Assembly: GCA_016125285.1 (NCBI GenBank)
Contig: WGMA01000041.1
Coordinates: 1 to 64,000 of the forward strand
Reading direction: 5' to 3'
DNA from: Phycisphaera sp.
GTDB taxonomy: Bacteria; Planctomycetota; Phycisphaerae; Phycisphaerales; Zrk34
Length of the DNA: 64,000 nt
Within the stretch, counting starts at the first letter, position 1; each line of letters starts with the position of its first letter. The translations under genes were made by a program, and so were the position numbers. Below the pieces are notes generated by a model. The model had not been told where the DNA came from. It searched no databases and saw only the letters and a list, made by a program, of their open reading frames with translations. Shown here one piece after another: positions 33,628-42,918 of the stretch.

Positions 33628-35939
33628 GTCGTCGGTCCCTCCCCGGGAGCATCGCCGGTTGCGGCGGCGTGTTGATCTCCCGACGTATCGGCCCCGTTCG
33701 TCGAGTCGTTCGTGCCCGTCGTGCCCGCGACGGGACGTGACAGCCGACCGGCCAGCCACGTCTCCGCCATCACAAAGCATAGCGCCGCGAGCAGCGTCCA
33801 TCGCCACACCTTCTGGCGGTTTTCCTGCTCGTTGCGACGCAGTTGCCGTTCGTGCTCCTTCGCCTCGGCGTCGTCCTTCGGCTTCTGCGACCCGGCCAGC
33901 AGCACGCCCGACTGCTCGAGCTTCTCGCTCGCCAGCGGCGCCGTGCGCATCTCGGCCGGGGCGATGTTCACCGCGAACCGGTACGGGCGACGCGGTCCGC
34001 TGACCTCGTACACGCCCGGCTGGTCCGCCTGGTAGAACACGAAGCGATCGTCCGGCGTGCGCGTCGCCGTGGTCGGGTCGAGCGTGACGAACACGCCGTC
34101 GGGCTTCCTGATCTTCAGCGTCGCGCTTGCCTCGGGCGAATCGATGGGCACCGGGTCGCCCACGAAGTATTGCAGGCGTTGCGATCGCAGCCCGCCGCTG
34201 CGCTCGAGGATCGAGTAAAGCAGCGGGACGAATTTCGTCGACAGCGCCAGCTGGCTGTCATCGGGTCGCCACCCGGCGGTCATGATCAGCAGGCGGCCGC
34301 CGGTATGTGCGTTCTCTTCGTCGGTTGACGCTTTGCCGTCGTCGCCGACCGGCGCCTCGATCCACGCCGCATCGCCGAGTCGGCTGGACTGCGTCGCGTC
34401 GGGGTCGTCGAACCGCGCGATCACGTGGGCGGATTTCGGCAGCGTGTCGGGGCTGATGCGGCGGTAGCGCCACGTGTGGATCTTCGTGAAGTCGCGGAAA
34501 CGCGGGTCGTCGAACGCCGCGAGGAGCGGGTGGGTGAAGTCGAGCTGCGACAGCATCGCGTATCCGCCGCGCGATCCCGGAGCGGACTCGGTCACGCCGA
34601 GGCTGTCGACGCCGAGCAGCTTCGCGGCGGTGGCGGCGGTCGCGGTGTCACGCAGCAGCAGCAGGGCGGTGCGCCCCGTGGCGACGTACCTGCGGACGGC
34701 TTCGAGGTTGGCGTCGCCGAGCGGGCCGTTGACGATCATCAGCTGCACCGCCGCGGCGTCGAACCCCGACAGGTCCTCGCCGGGCGCGCGGGCGACGATG
34801 TGCGGCGTCTGCAACGCGGTGTTGGACAGCGCGCGGTTGACGTAGAACAGCGTGCCGCCCGAGTCGTCGGGCTTGTCGTCGCCGACGTACACGATGTTGA
34901 TGCGCTGCGGCGTGAGCGGAGCGAGGTAGAGCGTGTTGTCGAAGGATTGCGCGTCGCCATCGACGATGAGCCGCTGGCCGGTCATGCCCGCGGGCGTCGG
35001 CGGGGCGCGCACCACGCGGCTGTGACCCGGCGGGACGTACACCGGCGTCGCGCCCACCCCATCGGCCGTCGGCGGGTGCTCGGCCCAGTACACGCGGAAC
35101 TGCTCGGAACCCGCGTCCGCCGCGCTGCTCACCCTAACGCGCGGCTGGGCGAGGTCACGCTCGGTCGGCACGCCGTCGGCGTCGAGCACGAGCTGAAGCC
35201 CGGCGTTGGTCGGCTTGTCCGTCGTCACCGCGTCGACACGCAGCTCGATGTGCTTCGGCCACTCGTACGTGTGCAGCGCGTCGAGCGCCGCGCCGTCCTG
35301 CACGTCGCTGATCAGCACGACGCGCCGATCGCCGCCGAGCGCCGCGTTCGCTTTGCCGTCGTCGCCCGCCTCGTCGTCTTCGATCGACTCCGCCGCGGTG
35401 ACCAGCGCCTTGCCGAGGTCCGTCGCCGCCCACCCCGGCTTGAGCTTCGCGACGACCTCACGCGCGAGCGCCACACGTTGTGACGGGTCCGTCTGCTCCC
35501 ACAGCTCGAAGCCCAGCAGCGGTTGCGGCTGACGGTCGAACGCGAACACCGCGACGCGATCGATTGGCTTGATATCATCGAGCGCCGCGGCCGCCTTCTT
35601 CGTCGCCTGCTCCCACAGGCCGTCACGCTGCATCGACGCGCTAACGTCGATCATCAGCACGATGCGCCGACCCGAGTCGCCGCCTTCCACTTCCGTGATG
35701 CTCTGCAGGAACGGCCGCGCGAACGCCAGCGCCAGCAGCACGAGCACCGTGCAGCGCAGGATCAGCAGCAGCACGTTTTCAAGACGGCTGCGGCGCTGGA
35801 TGCGCGGCGGTGACGGCGTGAGGAACATCAGCGAGCTGAACGGCCGCGACTCCTTCGTGTGCCGGCGGATCAGGTGGAGCACGATCGGCCCGACGACCGC
35901 GAGCCCGGCCAGCAGATAAAGCGGGAACAGGAAGCTCAT
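33624..35939 (-). CDS. BatA-like VWA membrane protein
   Basis: The protein has 771 residues. The N-terminus is the BatA signature: a first membrane helix (FLFPLYLLAGLAVVGPIVLHL), a loop with a SRPFSSLMFL strand, and a second helix. It is followed directly by a VWA domain with an intact metal site DVSAS (Asp98, Ser100, Ser102). Beyond the VWA domain is a long extracytoplasmic region with a GATase-like segment, then one C-terminal helix (about 720-740). The start has GGGGAGG five bases upstream and overlaps the DUF58 stop by 4 bases. In the Bat system such proteins work with a MoxR ATPase and a DUF58 protein, both encoded immediately upstream. Confidence 0.9.
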   Translation of the reverse strand: MSFLFPLYLLAGLAVVGPIVLHLIRRHTKESRPFSSLMFLTPSPPRIQRRSRLENVLLLILRCTVLVLLALAFARPFLQSITEVEGGDSGRRIVLMIDVSASMQRDGLWEQATKKAAAALDDIKPIDRVAVFAFDRQPQPLLGFELWEQTDPSQRVALAREVVAKLKPGWAATDLGKALVTAAESIEDDEAGDDGKANAALGGDRRVVLISDVQDGAALDALHTYEWPKHIELRVDAVTTDKPTNAGLQLVLDADGVPTERDLAQPRVRVSSAADAGSEQFRVYWAEHPPTADGVGATPVYVPPGHSRVVRAPPTPAGMTGQRLIVDGDAQSFDNTLYLAPLTPQRINIVYVGDDKPDDSGGTLFYVNRALSNTALQTPHIVARAPGEDLSGFDAAAVQLMIVNGPLGDANLEAVRRYVATGRTALLLLRDTATAATAAKLLGVDSLGVTESAPGSRGGYAMLSQLDFTHPLLAAFDDPRFRDFTKIHTWRYRRISPDTLPKSAHVIARFDDPDATQSSRLGDAAWIEAPVGDDGKASTDEENAHTGGRLLIMTAGWRPDDSQLALSTKFVPLLYSILERSGGLRSQRLQYFVGDPVPIDSPEASATLKIRKPDGVFVTLDPTTATRTPDDRFVFYQADQPGVYEVSGPRRPYRFAVNIAPAEMRTAPLASEKLEQSGVLLAGSQKPKDDAEAKEHERQLRRNEQENRQKVWRWTLLAALCFVMAETWLAGRLSRPVAGTTGTNDSTNGADTSGDQHAAATGDAPGEGPTT

Positions 35940-36934
35940 GCCGACCTCCCCGCGCCGCTCACGCCCGCGCCGCCGTGGGCCGTGGCGCTGCCCGCCCGGC
36001 GGACCTCGCGTCCCCGCCGCATGCGATCGGTGAAGAAGTCGAACAACGCCAGCTCCAGCGGGCGGTCCGTCGGCAGCAGGTGGTAGTCGATGCCGAGGTT
36101 GCCGCACGCGGTGGCGGCGCGTTCGAGGTGCTCGTTGAGCTTTTGCTGGTACTGCTTGCGCGCCAGGTCGGGGTCGACGTAGAGATCGCGCCCGGACTCC
36201 ATATCGCGGATGAGCGACGCGTCGCCGATGTCGAGGCTGAGTTCCGCGGGGTCGAGCACGTTGAACAGCACCACCTCGTGACCGACGGCGCGCAGATACG
36301 CAAGGTGCGCCTCGAACGCGTCGACGGGCGCGAGCAGGTCGCTGATCAGCACGAGCAGGCCACGCTTCGTGAGCATCTCGCTGATGCGCTTGAGCGGGGC
36401 GGCGAGGTCGGTCGCATCGCCGGTCGGCGTGCCTTCGAGGGTGAGCATGATCTGCCGAAGGTGACCCGGGCGGTTGCGCGCCGGGATGTAATCGCGGACG
36501 GCGTCGTCGAAGGTCGTGACGCCAACGGCGTCGCCCTGACCGAACAGGAACCACGCGAGGGTCGCGGCGAGCGTCCCGGCGTACTCGGCCTTCGTGTAGC
36601 CGCGCGAGCCGTAGGCCATCGAGGCGCTGTGGTCGACGAGCATGTGGCAGCGCACGTTCGTCTCGTCCTCGAACTTCTTGATCACCGTGCGGTCGCTGCG
36701 CGCCAGCACCCGCCAGTCGATGTAGCGGGGGTCGTCGCCGGGGCTGTACTGGCGGTACTCGGTGAACTCGACGCTGAATCCGTGGTAGGGGCTGCGGTGG
36801 ATGCCATGCCAGAACCCCTCGACGACGACCTTGGCGCGCAGCTCCATCGACTTGATCCGCATCAGCGCGACGGGATCGATGGGGCCGGCCGAGCGGCGTG
36901 TCGATTCGGGATGGGGCGGGGCGGCGTCGGGCAT
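35936..36934 (-). CDS. DUF58 domain protein (BatB/CoxE-like partner of MoxR)
   Basis: This 332-residue soluble protein carries the DUF58 core, a YRQYSPGDDPRYIDW block followed by a VWA-type fold. The metal-site motif DHSAS (Asp101, Ser103, Ser105) is intact. It lies 42 bases downstream of the MoxR stop, with GGAG close to its ATG. Proteins of this type are thought to be the substrate or adaptor side of MoxR ATPases, with the VWA domain contacting the ring. No membrane segment is visible, so it is cytoplasmic or peripheral. The C-terminal 25 residues are Arg/Gly-rich and probably disordered. Confidence 0.9.
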   Translation of the reverse strand: MPDAAPPHPESTRRSAGPIDPVALMRIKSMELRAKVVVEGFWHGIHRSPYHGFSVEFTEYRQYSPGDDPRYIDWRVLARSDRTVIKKFEDETNVRCHMLVDHSASMAYGSRGYTKAEYAGTLAATLAWFLFGQGDAVGVTTFDDAVRDYIPARNRPGHLRQIMLTLEGTPTGDATDLAAPLKRISEMLTKRGLLVLISDLLAPVDAFEAHLAYLRAVGHEVVLFNVLDPAELSLDIGDASLIRDMESGRDLYVDPDLARKQYQQKLNEHLERAATACGNLGIDYHLLPTDRPLELALFDFFTDRMRRGREVRRAGSATAHGGAGVSGAGRSA

Positions 36935-36976
36935 GGTTCTCCAAGCCGCTTGCGGCTCAGCACGTAAGGCAGTGGT

Positions 36977-37981
36977 TCAGAGTCCGGGCACAGTTTCGAG
37001 CAGCTTGTCGATGACCTGTTCGACGCCGACACCCTCGGCCTCGGCGCGGTAGTTGACCAGCACGCGGTGTCGCAGCACCGGGTGTGCCAGGGCGCGGATG
37101 TCGTCGGGGGTGACGTGCGATCGACCGGCCAGCAGCGCGCGCGCCTTGCCGCCGAGCACGAGGTTCTGCCCGGCCCGCGTGCCCGCGCCCCAGTTGACCC
37201 ACTCGTTGACGAACTCCGGCGACCCGGCGCGGTGCGGCCGCGTCGCCTTCGCGATGCGTACCGCATAGCGCACCACGTCCTCCGCGATCGGCACCTTGCG
37301 CACGACCTCGTGGAACCGCAGCACGTCCTCGCCGCTGAAGATCGGCTCCAGCGGCGCGGGCCTGCCCGACGTCGTCTGCTGCACGACGGCGACCTCGTCG
37401 TCCTCGGGCAGGTAGTCGATCACCACGTTGAACATGAAGCGGTCGAGCTGCGCCTCGGGCAGCGGATACGTGCCTTCCATCTCGATCGGGTTCTGCGTGG
37501 CCAATACGAAGAACGGCTCCTCGAGCTTGTGCCGCACGCCCGCCGCGGTGACCTGGTGCTCCTGCATCGCCTCGAGCAGCGCGGCCTGTGTCTTTGGCGG
37601 CGTGCGGTTGATCTCGTCGGCGAGGATCATGTTCGCGAAGATCGGCCCCTTCACAAACACCATCCGCCGACCCTCCGGCGTGTCCTCGAGGATCTCGGTG
37701 CCCGTGATGTCCGCGGGCATGAGGTCCGGCGTGAACTGGATGCGGTTGAATCTCAGGTGGAACAGCTCGGCCAGCGACTTGATCAGCAGCGTCTTGGCGA
37801 GTCCCGGCGCGCCGGTGATCAGGCAGTGCCCGCCCGAGAGCAGCGCGATGAGCATCTCCTGGATCACCGCCTTCTGCCCGATGATCACCTGCGACAGCTG
37901 CTCGTCGATCTGCGTCTTCGCCCTCGCGATCGCTTCGACGGCCTGCTGCTCGGCTTCGTACGATTCGGTCTGTGTGGTCAA
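36977..37981 (-). CDS. MoxR-family AAA+ ATPase
   Basis: This 334-residue AAA+ chaperone has Walker A GAPGLAKT (residues 57-64), Walker B ILADEIN, a sensor-1 ATQNP, and the Arg-rich C-terminal lid. The PLPEAQLDRF motif is diagnostic of MoxR. It would use ATP to remodel or insert metals into VWA-domain partners, here the DUF58 and BatA-like proteins encoded just downstream. Translation probably starts at a TTG (37981) with AAAGGA eight bases upstream, because no ATG or GTG fits the N-terminus. The gap to the preceding DUF4159 gene is only 16 bases, so it is an internal operon gene rather than the first. Confidence 0.95.
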   Translation of the reverse strand: MTTQTESYEAEQQAVEAIARAKTQIDEQLSQVIIGQKAVIQEMLIALLSGGHCLITGAPGLAKTLLIKSLAELFHLRFNRIQFTPDLMPADITGTEILEDTPEGRRMVFVKGPIFANMILADEINRTPPKTQAALLEAMQEHQVTAAGVRHKLEEPFFVLATQNPIEMEGTYPLPEAQLDRFMFNVVIDYLPEDDEVAVVQQTTSGRPAPLEPIFSGEDVLRFHEVVRKVPIAEDVVRYAVRIAKATRPHRAGSPEFVNEWVNWGAGTRAGQNLVLGGKARALLAGRSHVTPDDIRALAHPVLRHRVLVNYRAEAEGVGVEQVIDKLLETVPGL

Positions 37982-37997
37982 CGTAACGTCCTTTCGA

Positions 37998-38861
37998 TCA
38001 GTGCGTCATCGCGTAGAACACGATGTTGATGCCCATCGGGTACGCCTGCTTCTCGGAGTATTCGTGGAAGTAGTTTTCGTCTTCGCCCTCGCGTTCCCAG
38101 CCGTCACCGAGGTCGGTGTTGTGGCAGATCATCACCATGATGCGGCCCTTGTCGTCGAAGATCGCGCGGTAGTGGACCTGGCTGCCGTCGTCGGGACCGG
38201 GCCGCCACTCGTAGTGCTCGCCGCGTTTGCCGTGCTCGATGCTCGGCACCTGGGGCTTTTTCTTCAGGTCGAACACGGTGTGGAAGATCGGGTGCGAGAT
38301 GTCCAGGTCGACCGGCTCGCGGTCGGGGAAAACGCGCTTGATCTCCTGGTGAAAGTTCTCGTATTCATCACCGCCCCAGAAGTCGTCAACCATGAGGAAG
38401 CCACCGTTGAGCAGGTACTTCCGCAGCACTTCGACCTCGGGGGGATTGAACGCGAGGTTGCCGGTTTCGAGCATGTAGATGAACGGGTAGTCGAACAGAC
38501 GGGGATCGGTCAGCCGCATCTGGATCGGCTCGGGCGCGACCTTCAGCGAGGTGAGCTGCTGGAGGCGGAACGAGAAGTTCAGGTCGCTGTCGGGGAAGTC
38601 GGTCTGCCACGCGCCGAAGCGTCCGCCGTAGGAGTCGTACTCGATGCGCACGAAGGTGAACAGGTCGTGCGGCATCTGCTTGTTGACTTCCCACACGGGC
38701 ACGCCGTTGCGATCGACGATCGGCCCGCTCGTGTTGCGGTAACGCCGCTGGGCTTCGACGGTCACCGCGGCGGCGACCACGATCGTAAGCATCATCGCCA
38801 GACGCCCGGCGGTGAGGCCCATCGGCAGTCGCGCGCGGCGGAGTGTCGGTTCGGGTGTCAT
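37998..38861 (-). CDS. DUF4159 domain protein
   Basis: The protein has 287 residues and a single N-terminal membrane/signal helix (MMLTIVVAAAVTVEA). The rest matches DUF4159, a Rossmann-like GATase-related fold common in MoxR operons. Recognisable blocks are FIYMLETGNLAFNPPEVE, YLLNGGFLMVDDFWG and PIFHTVFDL. The GGFLMVDDFWG loop is the family hallmark. It sits outside the membrane if the helix is a signal anchor. Its ATG overlaps the preceding TPR gene by 4 bases, with GGGAG inside that gene. The biochemical role is not known. The association with MoxR/DUF58 is consistent across planctomycetes, as far as I recall. Confidence 0.9.
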   Translation of the reverse strand: MTPEPTLRRARLPMGLTAGRLAMMLTIVVAAAVTVEAQRRYRNTSGPIVDRNGVPVWEVNKQMPHDLFTFVRIEYDSYGGRFGAWQTDFPDSDLNFSFRLQQLTSLKVAPEPIQMRLTDPRLFDYPFIYMLETGNLAFNPPEVEVLRKYLLNGGFLMVDDFWGGDEYENFHQEIKRVFPDREPVDLDISHPIFHTVFDLKKKPQVPSIEHGKRGEHYEWRPGPDDGSQVHYRAIFDDKGRIMVMICHNTDLGDGWEREGEDENYFHEYSEKQAYPMGINIVFYAMTH

Positions 38862-41446
38862 TCCGAGTCTCCCTTCTCCGTCAGTTCGAGCAGCAGTCGG
38901 TGCGCATCGCGGAAGCGCGGCGCCTCGGTCAGGGCGAGCAGCACGTGACGCTTGGCCGCGGCCGGGTCCTTGTCACGCAGCAGCAGGGCGAGGCGGTAGT
39001 GCACGCCCGCGGGGTCCGGCGTGTCGAGCAGCAGCAGGCGGCGATACGTGTCGATCGCTTTGTCCGTCTTGCCCAGCGCCTCGGCCGCACGCGCCATCGG
39101 CTCGTACGGCGTGGCGATCAGCGGGTTGACCGCCGTGTATCGTTCGGCGTTTTTCAGCACCACGTCCCACTCGCTCTTCGCCTCTGCCAGCTCGATCAGC
39201 CGACCGAACGTCGCGGTCGACGACGCGTTGATCGCGGCGAACGTCTCCAGCGTCTTGCGTTCGTCGGCGGTGCGGTCGAGGCGACGATACACCTCGGCGA
39301 GCGCCGGGTACGGGCCGTCCAATTCGGCGCAGTCCGGGTAGAGCTTGATCACTTTATCGAGGATACTGACGAGCGTTTCGAGATCCTGTTGGGTCAGATC
39401 GTCATGGGCGAGCATCGCCTGCGTCTGCATCATCAGGCCGTAGAAACTCGTGGGGTGCTGCGCGACCCACGCGTCGATCGTCTTGGTGTCGTGGACGTTG
39501 ACTTCGTCGGGGCTCGGCTGCGTCCAGTCCACGAGCGGCGCCAGGTCTTCAGCGCGTCTTTTCACGAACGCCGCGAAGCCCGCCTCGATCTTGTCCATGC
39601 GGTCGGCGTGACGCGAGATCGCGTCGTTGATCTTCACGCCCTCGCCGAGGTCCTTGAGGATCCCCCGCAACGCTTCGACGCCGTAGGTCTTCACGAGGTA
39701 CTCGACCACGAGGTTCGACTCGTAGTAGGCGAACATGACGTGCGTGCCGCTCTTGGGGTTGAGGAACGCGCTGCTCAATTCGCCGACGGGCGTCAGCTCG
39801 CCGTTGAGGACCATCTGCCGGTACGTCGGGGTCATCGTCTGGCCCCACGTCGGGTTCCGCTCGAGCTCCTCGTACACGCTGATGCCTTCGCTGAGCCAGC
39901 GCGGCATCTTGTTCTTCGTCAGGTGCAGCGTCACGACGTGGCAGTACTCGTGCCACAGCACGCTGCGCCAGTTGACCTCGCGGCTCGTCACCGACGCGGG
40001 GCTGTTGGCCGTCACGACGTTGCCGAAGCACACGCCGAGGTAGCCGATGCCGCCGGGCATGCCGAACGTGCGGATCGCGAAGTCGCGCTGGTCGGGGTAG
40101 ATCTCGACGATCGTCCGCTCGTCGAGCTTCAGGCCGTATTTCTTCGTCAGCACGTCGTGCGCCGCGGTGAGCAGTTCGACGACCTGGTCGCCGTAGACCT
40201 TCGCCTCGCGCTTGTCCATGCGGACGTCGAAGTAGGGGGTCTTGATCGTTGTGAAGTTCGCGAGCTGATCCTTGAGCGTCGCGAGGTTGTACGCCAGCAC
40301 GTTGTACGGGTCCGCGGCCTGCACCTCTTCGACGAGCTTCCAGCCCTCGTCGAGCTGTCCGAGACGCAGCAGGTCCTGCGCCAGCGCGATCTTCGCGGGC
40401 AGGTACGCCGGGTCGAACTCCATCGCCTTACGCTGATACGCCGCGGCCTCCGCGAAGCGGTACTTCTGCGACAGCTTGCGGCCGATGAGGTAGTCGACGC
40501 CGGGGTTCTTCGGGGCGAACTTCAACGCGTGCGTGCGGGCGTTGAGCTCGCCCTCGTGGTTGTTGTCGAGGTGGGCGAGTACGGCGCGATACGCCCACGC
40601 GTCGGGGTGGTTCGGGTTGATCTCGAAGATCTTGTCGAGCGTCTTTACAGCCGGGTCGTACTGCTCGGAGTCGATCATGTGGTCGACGGTCATCAGGCGG
40701 GCGGGGATGTGGTTCGGGTTGAGGTGGAACACGGCGTCGAGCGCCCGGACGCCCGCGACGCGGTCCTCCGCGTAGATCGCGCGGGCCATGCCGAAGTGCA
40801 TCTCGGGATCGTCGCCGAACTTCTTAAGTCCCTCGGTGAATCGCTTGGCGGCGAGCGCGTAGTCCTGCTTGTCGAGGGCGAGCTGACCGGCGGCCAGGTA
40901 CGCGTCGCGCGCGTCGGCGTTGCGCTTCAGCGCCACATCAAAGAACAGGTCGAGCACCTGCTTCGGATCCGCGCCCATCTTCAACGCCGCGCGCCCCAAG
41001 GCCGTCAGTTCGTTGGCGTCCCAGAACTCGGTGCCGAACGATCGGCCGAGCTGGTCGATACGCGTGAGCATCTTCTGGGCGTCTTCCGCCTGGCCGTTGA
41101 GCGTGTAGACGTCGTACGCGGTGATCAGCATGCGGACGCTCGTGGGGTAGCGTTGGAGCATGCCGTCCATCTTGATCGCCGCGTCGTCGTATCGACCGGT
41201 GGCGATCATCGACTCGGCCAGAAGGATGCGCCAGTCGTGCCCGAAGGCGTGGTTGTCGACCGCCTGCTGCGCCATCTCCGCGGCCGCGGCGTACTGACCG
41301 GTCATGTAGAGCTTGCGGCAGACCTCGACGTCCTGCGCGTGGGCGTGGCGTGTCGATGCGGCGAGCAGCAGCGTGGCGAGCGCGATGGCGACAACGACAC
41401 CGCGTGGGATCCGGCGTTCGCTGGCGGCTGGCAAAAATTGACTCAC
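38858..41446 (-). CDS. Secreted TPR protein with a peptidase MA-like (HExxH) domain
   Basis: The protein has 862 residues. A signal peptide (VVVAIALATLLLAAS, cleavage after AHA) is followed by about ten TPR-like helical pairs (residues 40-420). A zinc-metalloprotease-like domain comes next with HEYCH (His499, Glu500, His503) and a downstream WLSEGISVYEE, whose Glu would be the third ligand. This is the gluzincin layout of peptidase MA/DUF1570-type proteins. More TPR pairs fill residues 640-862. The start is a GTG with AGAGGTG five bases upstream. It is the first gene of the nine-gene minus operon. It may act on, or bind, envelope proteins handled by the MoxR module, but this is inference. Confidence 0.85.
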   Translation of the reverse strand: MSQFLPAASERRIPRGVVVAIALATLLLAASTRHAHAQDVEVCRKLYMTGQYAAAAEMAQQAVDNHAFGHDWRILLAESMIATGRYDDAAIKMDGMLQRYPTSVRMLITAYDVYTLNGQAEDAQKMLTRIDQLGRSFGTEFWDANELTALGRAALKMGADPKQVLDLFFDVALKRNADARDAYLAAGQLALDKQDYALAAKRFTEGLKKFGDDPEMHFGMARAIYAEDRVAGVRALDAVFHLNPNHIPARLMTVDHMIDSEQYDPAVKTLDKIFEINPNHPDAWAYRAVLAHLDNNHEGELNARTHALKFAPKNPGVDYLIGRKLSQKYRFAEAAAYQRKAMEFDPAYLPAKIALAQDLLRLGQLDEGWKLVEEVQAADPYNVLAYNLATLKDQLANFTTIKTPYFDVRMDKREAKVYGDQVVELLTAAHDVLTKKYGLKLDERTIVEIYPDQRDFAIRTFGMPGGIGYLGVCFGNVVTANSPASVTSREVNWRSVLWHEYCHVVTLHLTKNKMPRWLSEGISVYEELERNPTWGQTMTPTYRQMVLNGELTPVGELSSAFLNPKSGTHVMFAYYESNLVVEYLVKTYGVEALRGILKDLGEGVKINDAISRHADRMDKIEAGFAAFVKRRAEDLAPLVDWTQPSPDEVNVHDTKTIDAWVAQHPTSFYGLMMQTQAMLAHDDLTQQDLETLVSILDKVIKLYPDCAELDGPYPALAEVYRRLDRTADERKTLETFAAINASSTATFGRLIELAEAKSEWDVVLKNAERYTAVNPLIATPYEPMARAAEALGKTDKAIDTYRRLLLLDTPDPAGVHYRLALLLRDKDPAAAKRHVLLALTEAPRFRDAHRLLLELTEKGDSE

Positions 41447-41466
41447 GCACGCACCTCTGGGGGGAC

Positions 41467-41517
41467 CCGGAATCGAACCGGACCATTTTACCTGTCACGG
41501 GCCCCGGTATCGAACCG
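41467..41517 (-). repeat. Two T-arm-like hairpins (tRNA-remnant-like) in the operon leader
   Basis: On minus, CGGTTCGATACCGG (41517-41504) and CCGGTTCGATTCCGG (41481-41467) both look like a tRNA T arm. The second is followed by a TCCCCCC-A-like acceptor end just before the ribosome site of the TPR gene. No matching 5' acceptor or anticodon arm is present, so neither is a tRNA. Confidence 0.5.
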
Positions 41518-41618
41518 ACGTGGCGGAATGTCGGTACGGGTGGGCTATACTGCAACGCCTGGGCCGCAAGGTGTGGCCGGGCTATGTGAGATTGTCGACG
41601 ATTCGGCGAGGGTTACGG

Positions 41619-42917
41619 ATGAGACGGATGCCGCGGTGGGTGTGGGGAGTGATGTGGGTCTGGGTGGCGGCGACGGCGTCGGCGAAGAGCCCGCCGAACG
41701 TCGTGATGATCATCTCCGACGATCAGGCGTGGACGGACTACGGCTTCATGGGCCATCCGCACATCCAGACGCCCGCGCTGGACAAGCTCGCGGCCCAGTC
41801 GCTGACCTTCACACGCGGCTACGTGCCCGACTCGCTCTGCCGCCCGTCACTGGCGACCATGGCCACCGGCCTCTACCCGCATCAACACCGCATCGTCGGC
41901 AACGACCCGCCGGGTAAGCGTGAGCTCAGCAAGGCCGACTACCTGCAGAACCGCATCAAGTACCTCGACCACATCACCGACGTGCCGACGCTGCCGCGTA
42001 TGCTCCAGCCGCTCGGCTACCTCTCGCATCAGTCCGGCAAGTGGTGGGAGGGCAGCTACCAGCACGGCGGCTTCACGCACGGCATGACGCACGGCGATCG
42101 CACGAAGGGCGGGCGTCACGGCGACCTCGGCCTGAAGATCGGTCGGCAGGGCATGAAGGAGGTGTTCGACTTCATCGACATGGCGACCACGGAGGACAAG
42201 CCGTTCTTCATCTGGTACGCCCCGTTCATGCCGCACACGCCGCACACCCCGCCGAAAGAGCTGTTCGAGAAGTACATGAAGGTCGCGCCGTCGGAGTCGG
42301 TTGCGAAGTACTGGGCGATGTGCGAGTGGTTCGATCAGACGTGCGGGCAGCTGCTGGACTACCTCGACGAGAAGAAGGTCAGCGACAACACGCTGGTCGT
42401 GTACATCTGCGACAACGGGTGGATCCAGGACCCCAAGGCAAACAACTACGCGCCGAAGAGCAAGCGGTCTCAATACGACGGCGGGACGCGCACGCCGATC
42501 ATGTTCCGCTGGCCGGGGCACATCGAACCGAAGATGGACATGACGCACCTGTGCAGCGAGGTCGATCTGGCGCCGACGATCCTCGCGGCGTGCGGGCTGA
42601 AGCCGACGCCTCAGATGCAGGGGCTCAACGTCATGGACAGCGCGGCGGTCGACGCACGCAAGGCGATCTTCGGCGAGATCCTCGAGCACGACATCGTGGA
42701 CATGAACGAACCGTCGCCGAGCCTGAAGTGGCGCTGGGTGATCGACGGCGACATGAAGCTGATCGTGCCGTACACCGAGCGCGACGCGATGAAGAGTGCG
42801 CCGGTCGAGCTGTACAACCTGACGGCCGATCCTCTGGAGGAAGATAACCTCGCGAAGGACAAGCCCGAGCTCGTCAAACAGTTGACGGCGAAACTCGACG
42901 CGTGGTGGAAGCCTTAA
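41619..42917 (+). CDS. Secreted sulfatase-family hydrolase with a non-canonical signature
   Basis: The protein has 432 residues. The signal peptide (WVWGVMWVWVAATASA) is followed by the alkaline-phosphatase-superfamily metal site VVMIISDDQAW. The active-site signature reads C-R-P-S-L (Cys74 to Leu78). Formylglycine sulfatases have C-x-P-x-R, so the Arg that binds the sulfate and guides the maturing enzyme is missing. Further conserved blocks are FFIWYAPFMPHTPH, VVYICDNGW and GGTRTPIMFRWP. A TATACT -10 box lies at 41546-41551 and GAGGG six bases before the ATG. The substrate could be a sulfated polysaccharide, or the enzyme could be a variant esterase. It sits two bases before the birA frame. 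Confidence 0.85.
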   Translation: MRRMPRWVWGVMWVWVAATASAKSPPNVVMIISDDQAWTDYGFMGHPHIQTPALDKLAAQSLTFTRGYVPDSLCRPSLATMATGLYPHQHRIVGNDPPGKRELSKADYLQNRIKYLDHITDVPTLPRMLQPLGYLSHQSGKWWEGSYQHGGFTHGMTHGDRTKGGRHGDLGLKIGRQGMKEVFDFIDMATTEDKPFFIWYAPFMPHTPHTPPKELFEKYMKVAPSESVAKYWAMCEWFDQTCGQLLDYLDEKKVSDNTLVVYICDNGWIQDPKANNYAPKSKRSQYDGGTRTPIMFRWPGHIEPKMDMTHLCSEVDLAPTILAACGLKPTPQMQGLNVMDSAAVDARKAIFGEILEHDIVDMNEPSPSLKWRWVIDGDMKLIVPYTERDAMKSAPVELYNLTADPLEEDNLAKDKPELVKQLTAKLDAWWKP

Positions 42918-42918
42918 G

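Noticed and set aside
41450-41530. A complete tRNA on minus upstream of the TPR gene
   Set aside because: The T-arm and acceptor-like ends are present twice, but no 5' acceptor strand, D arm or anticodon arm can be drawn.
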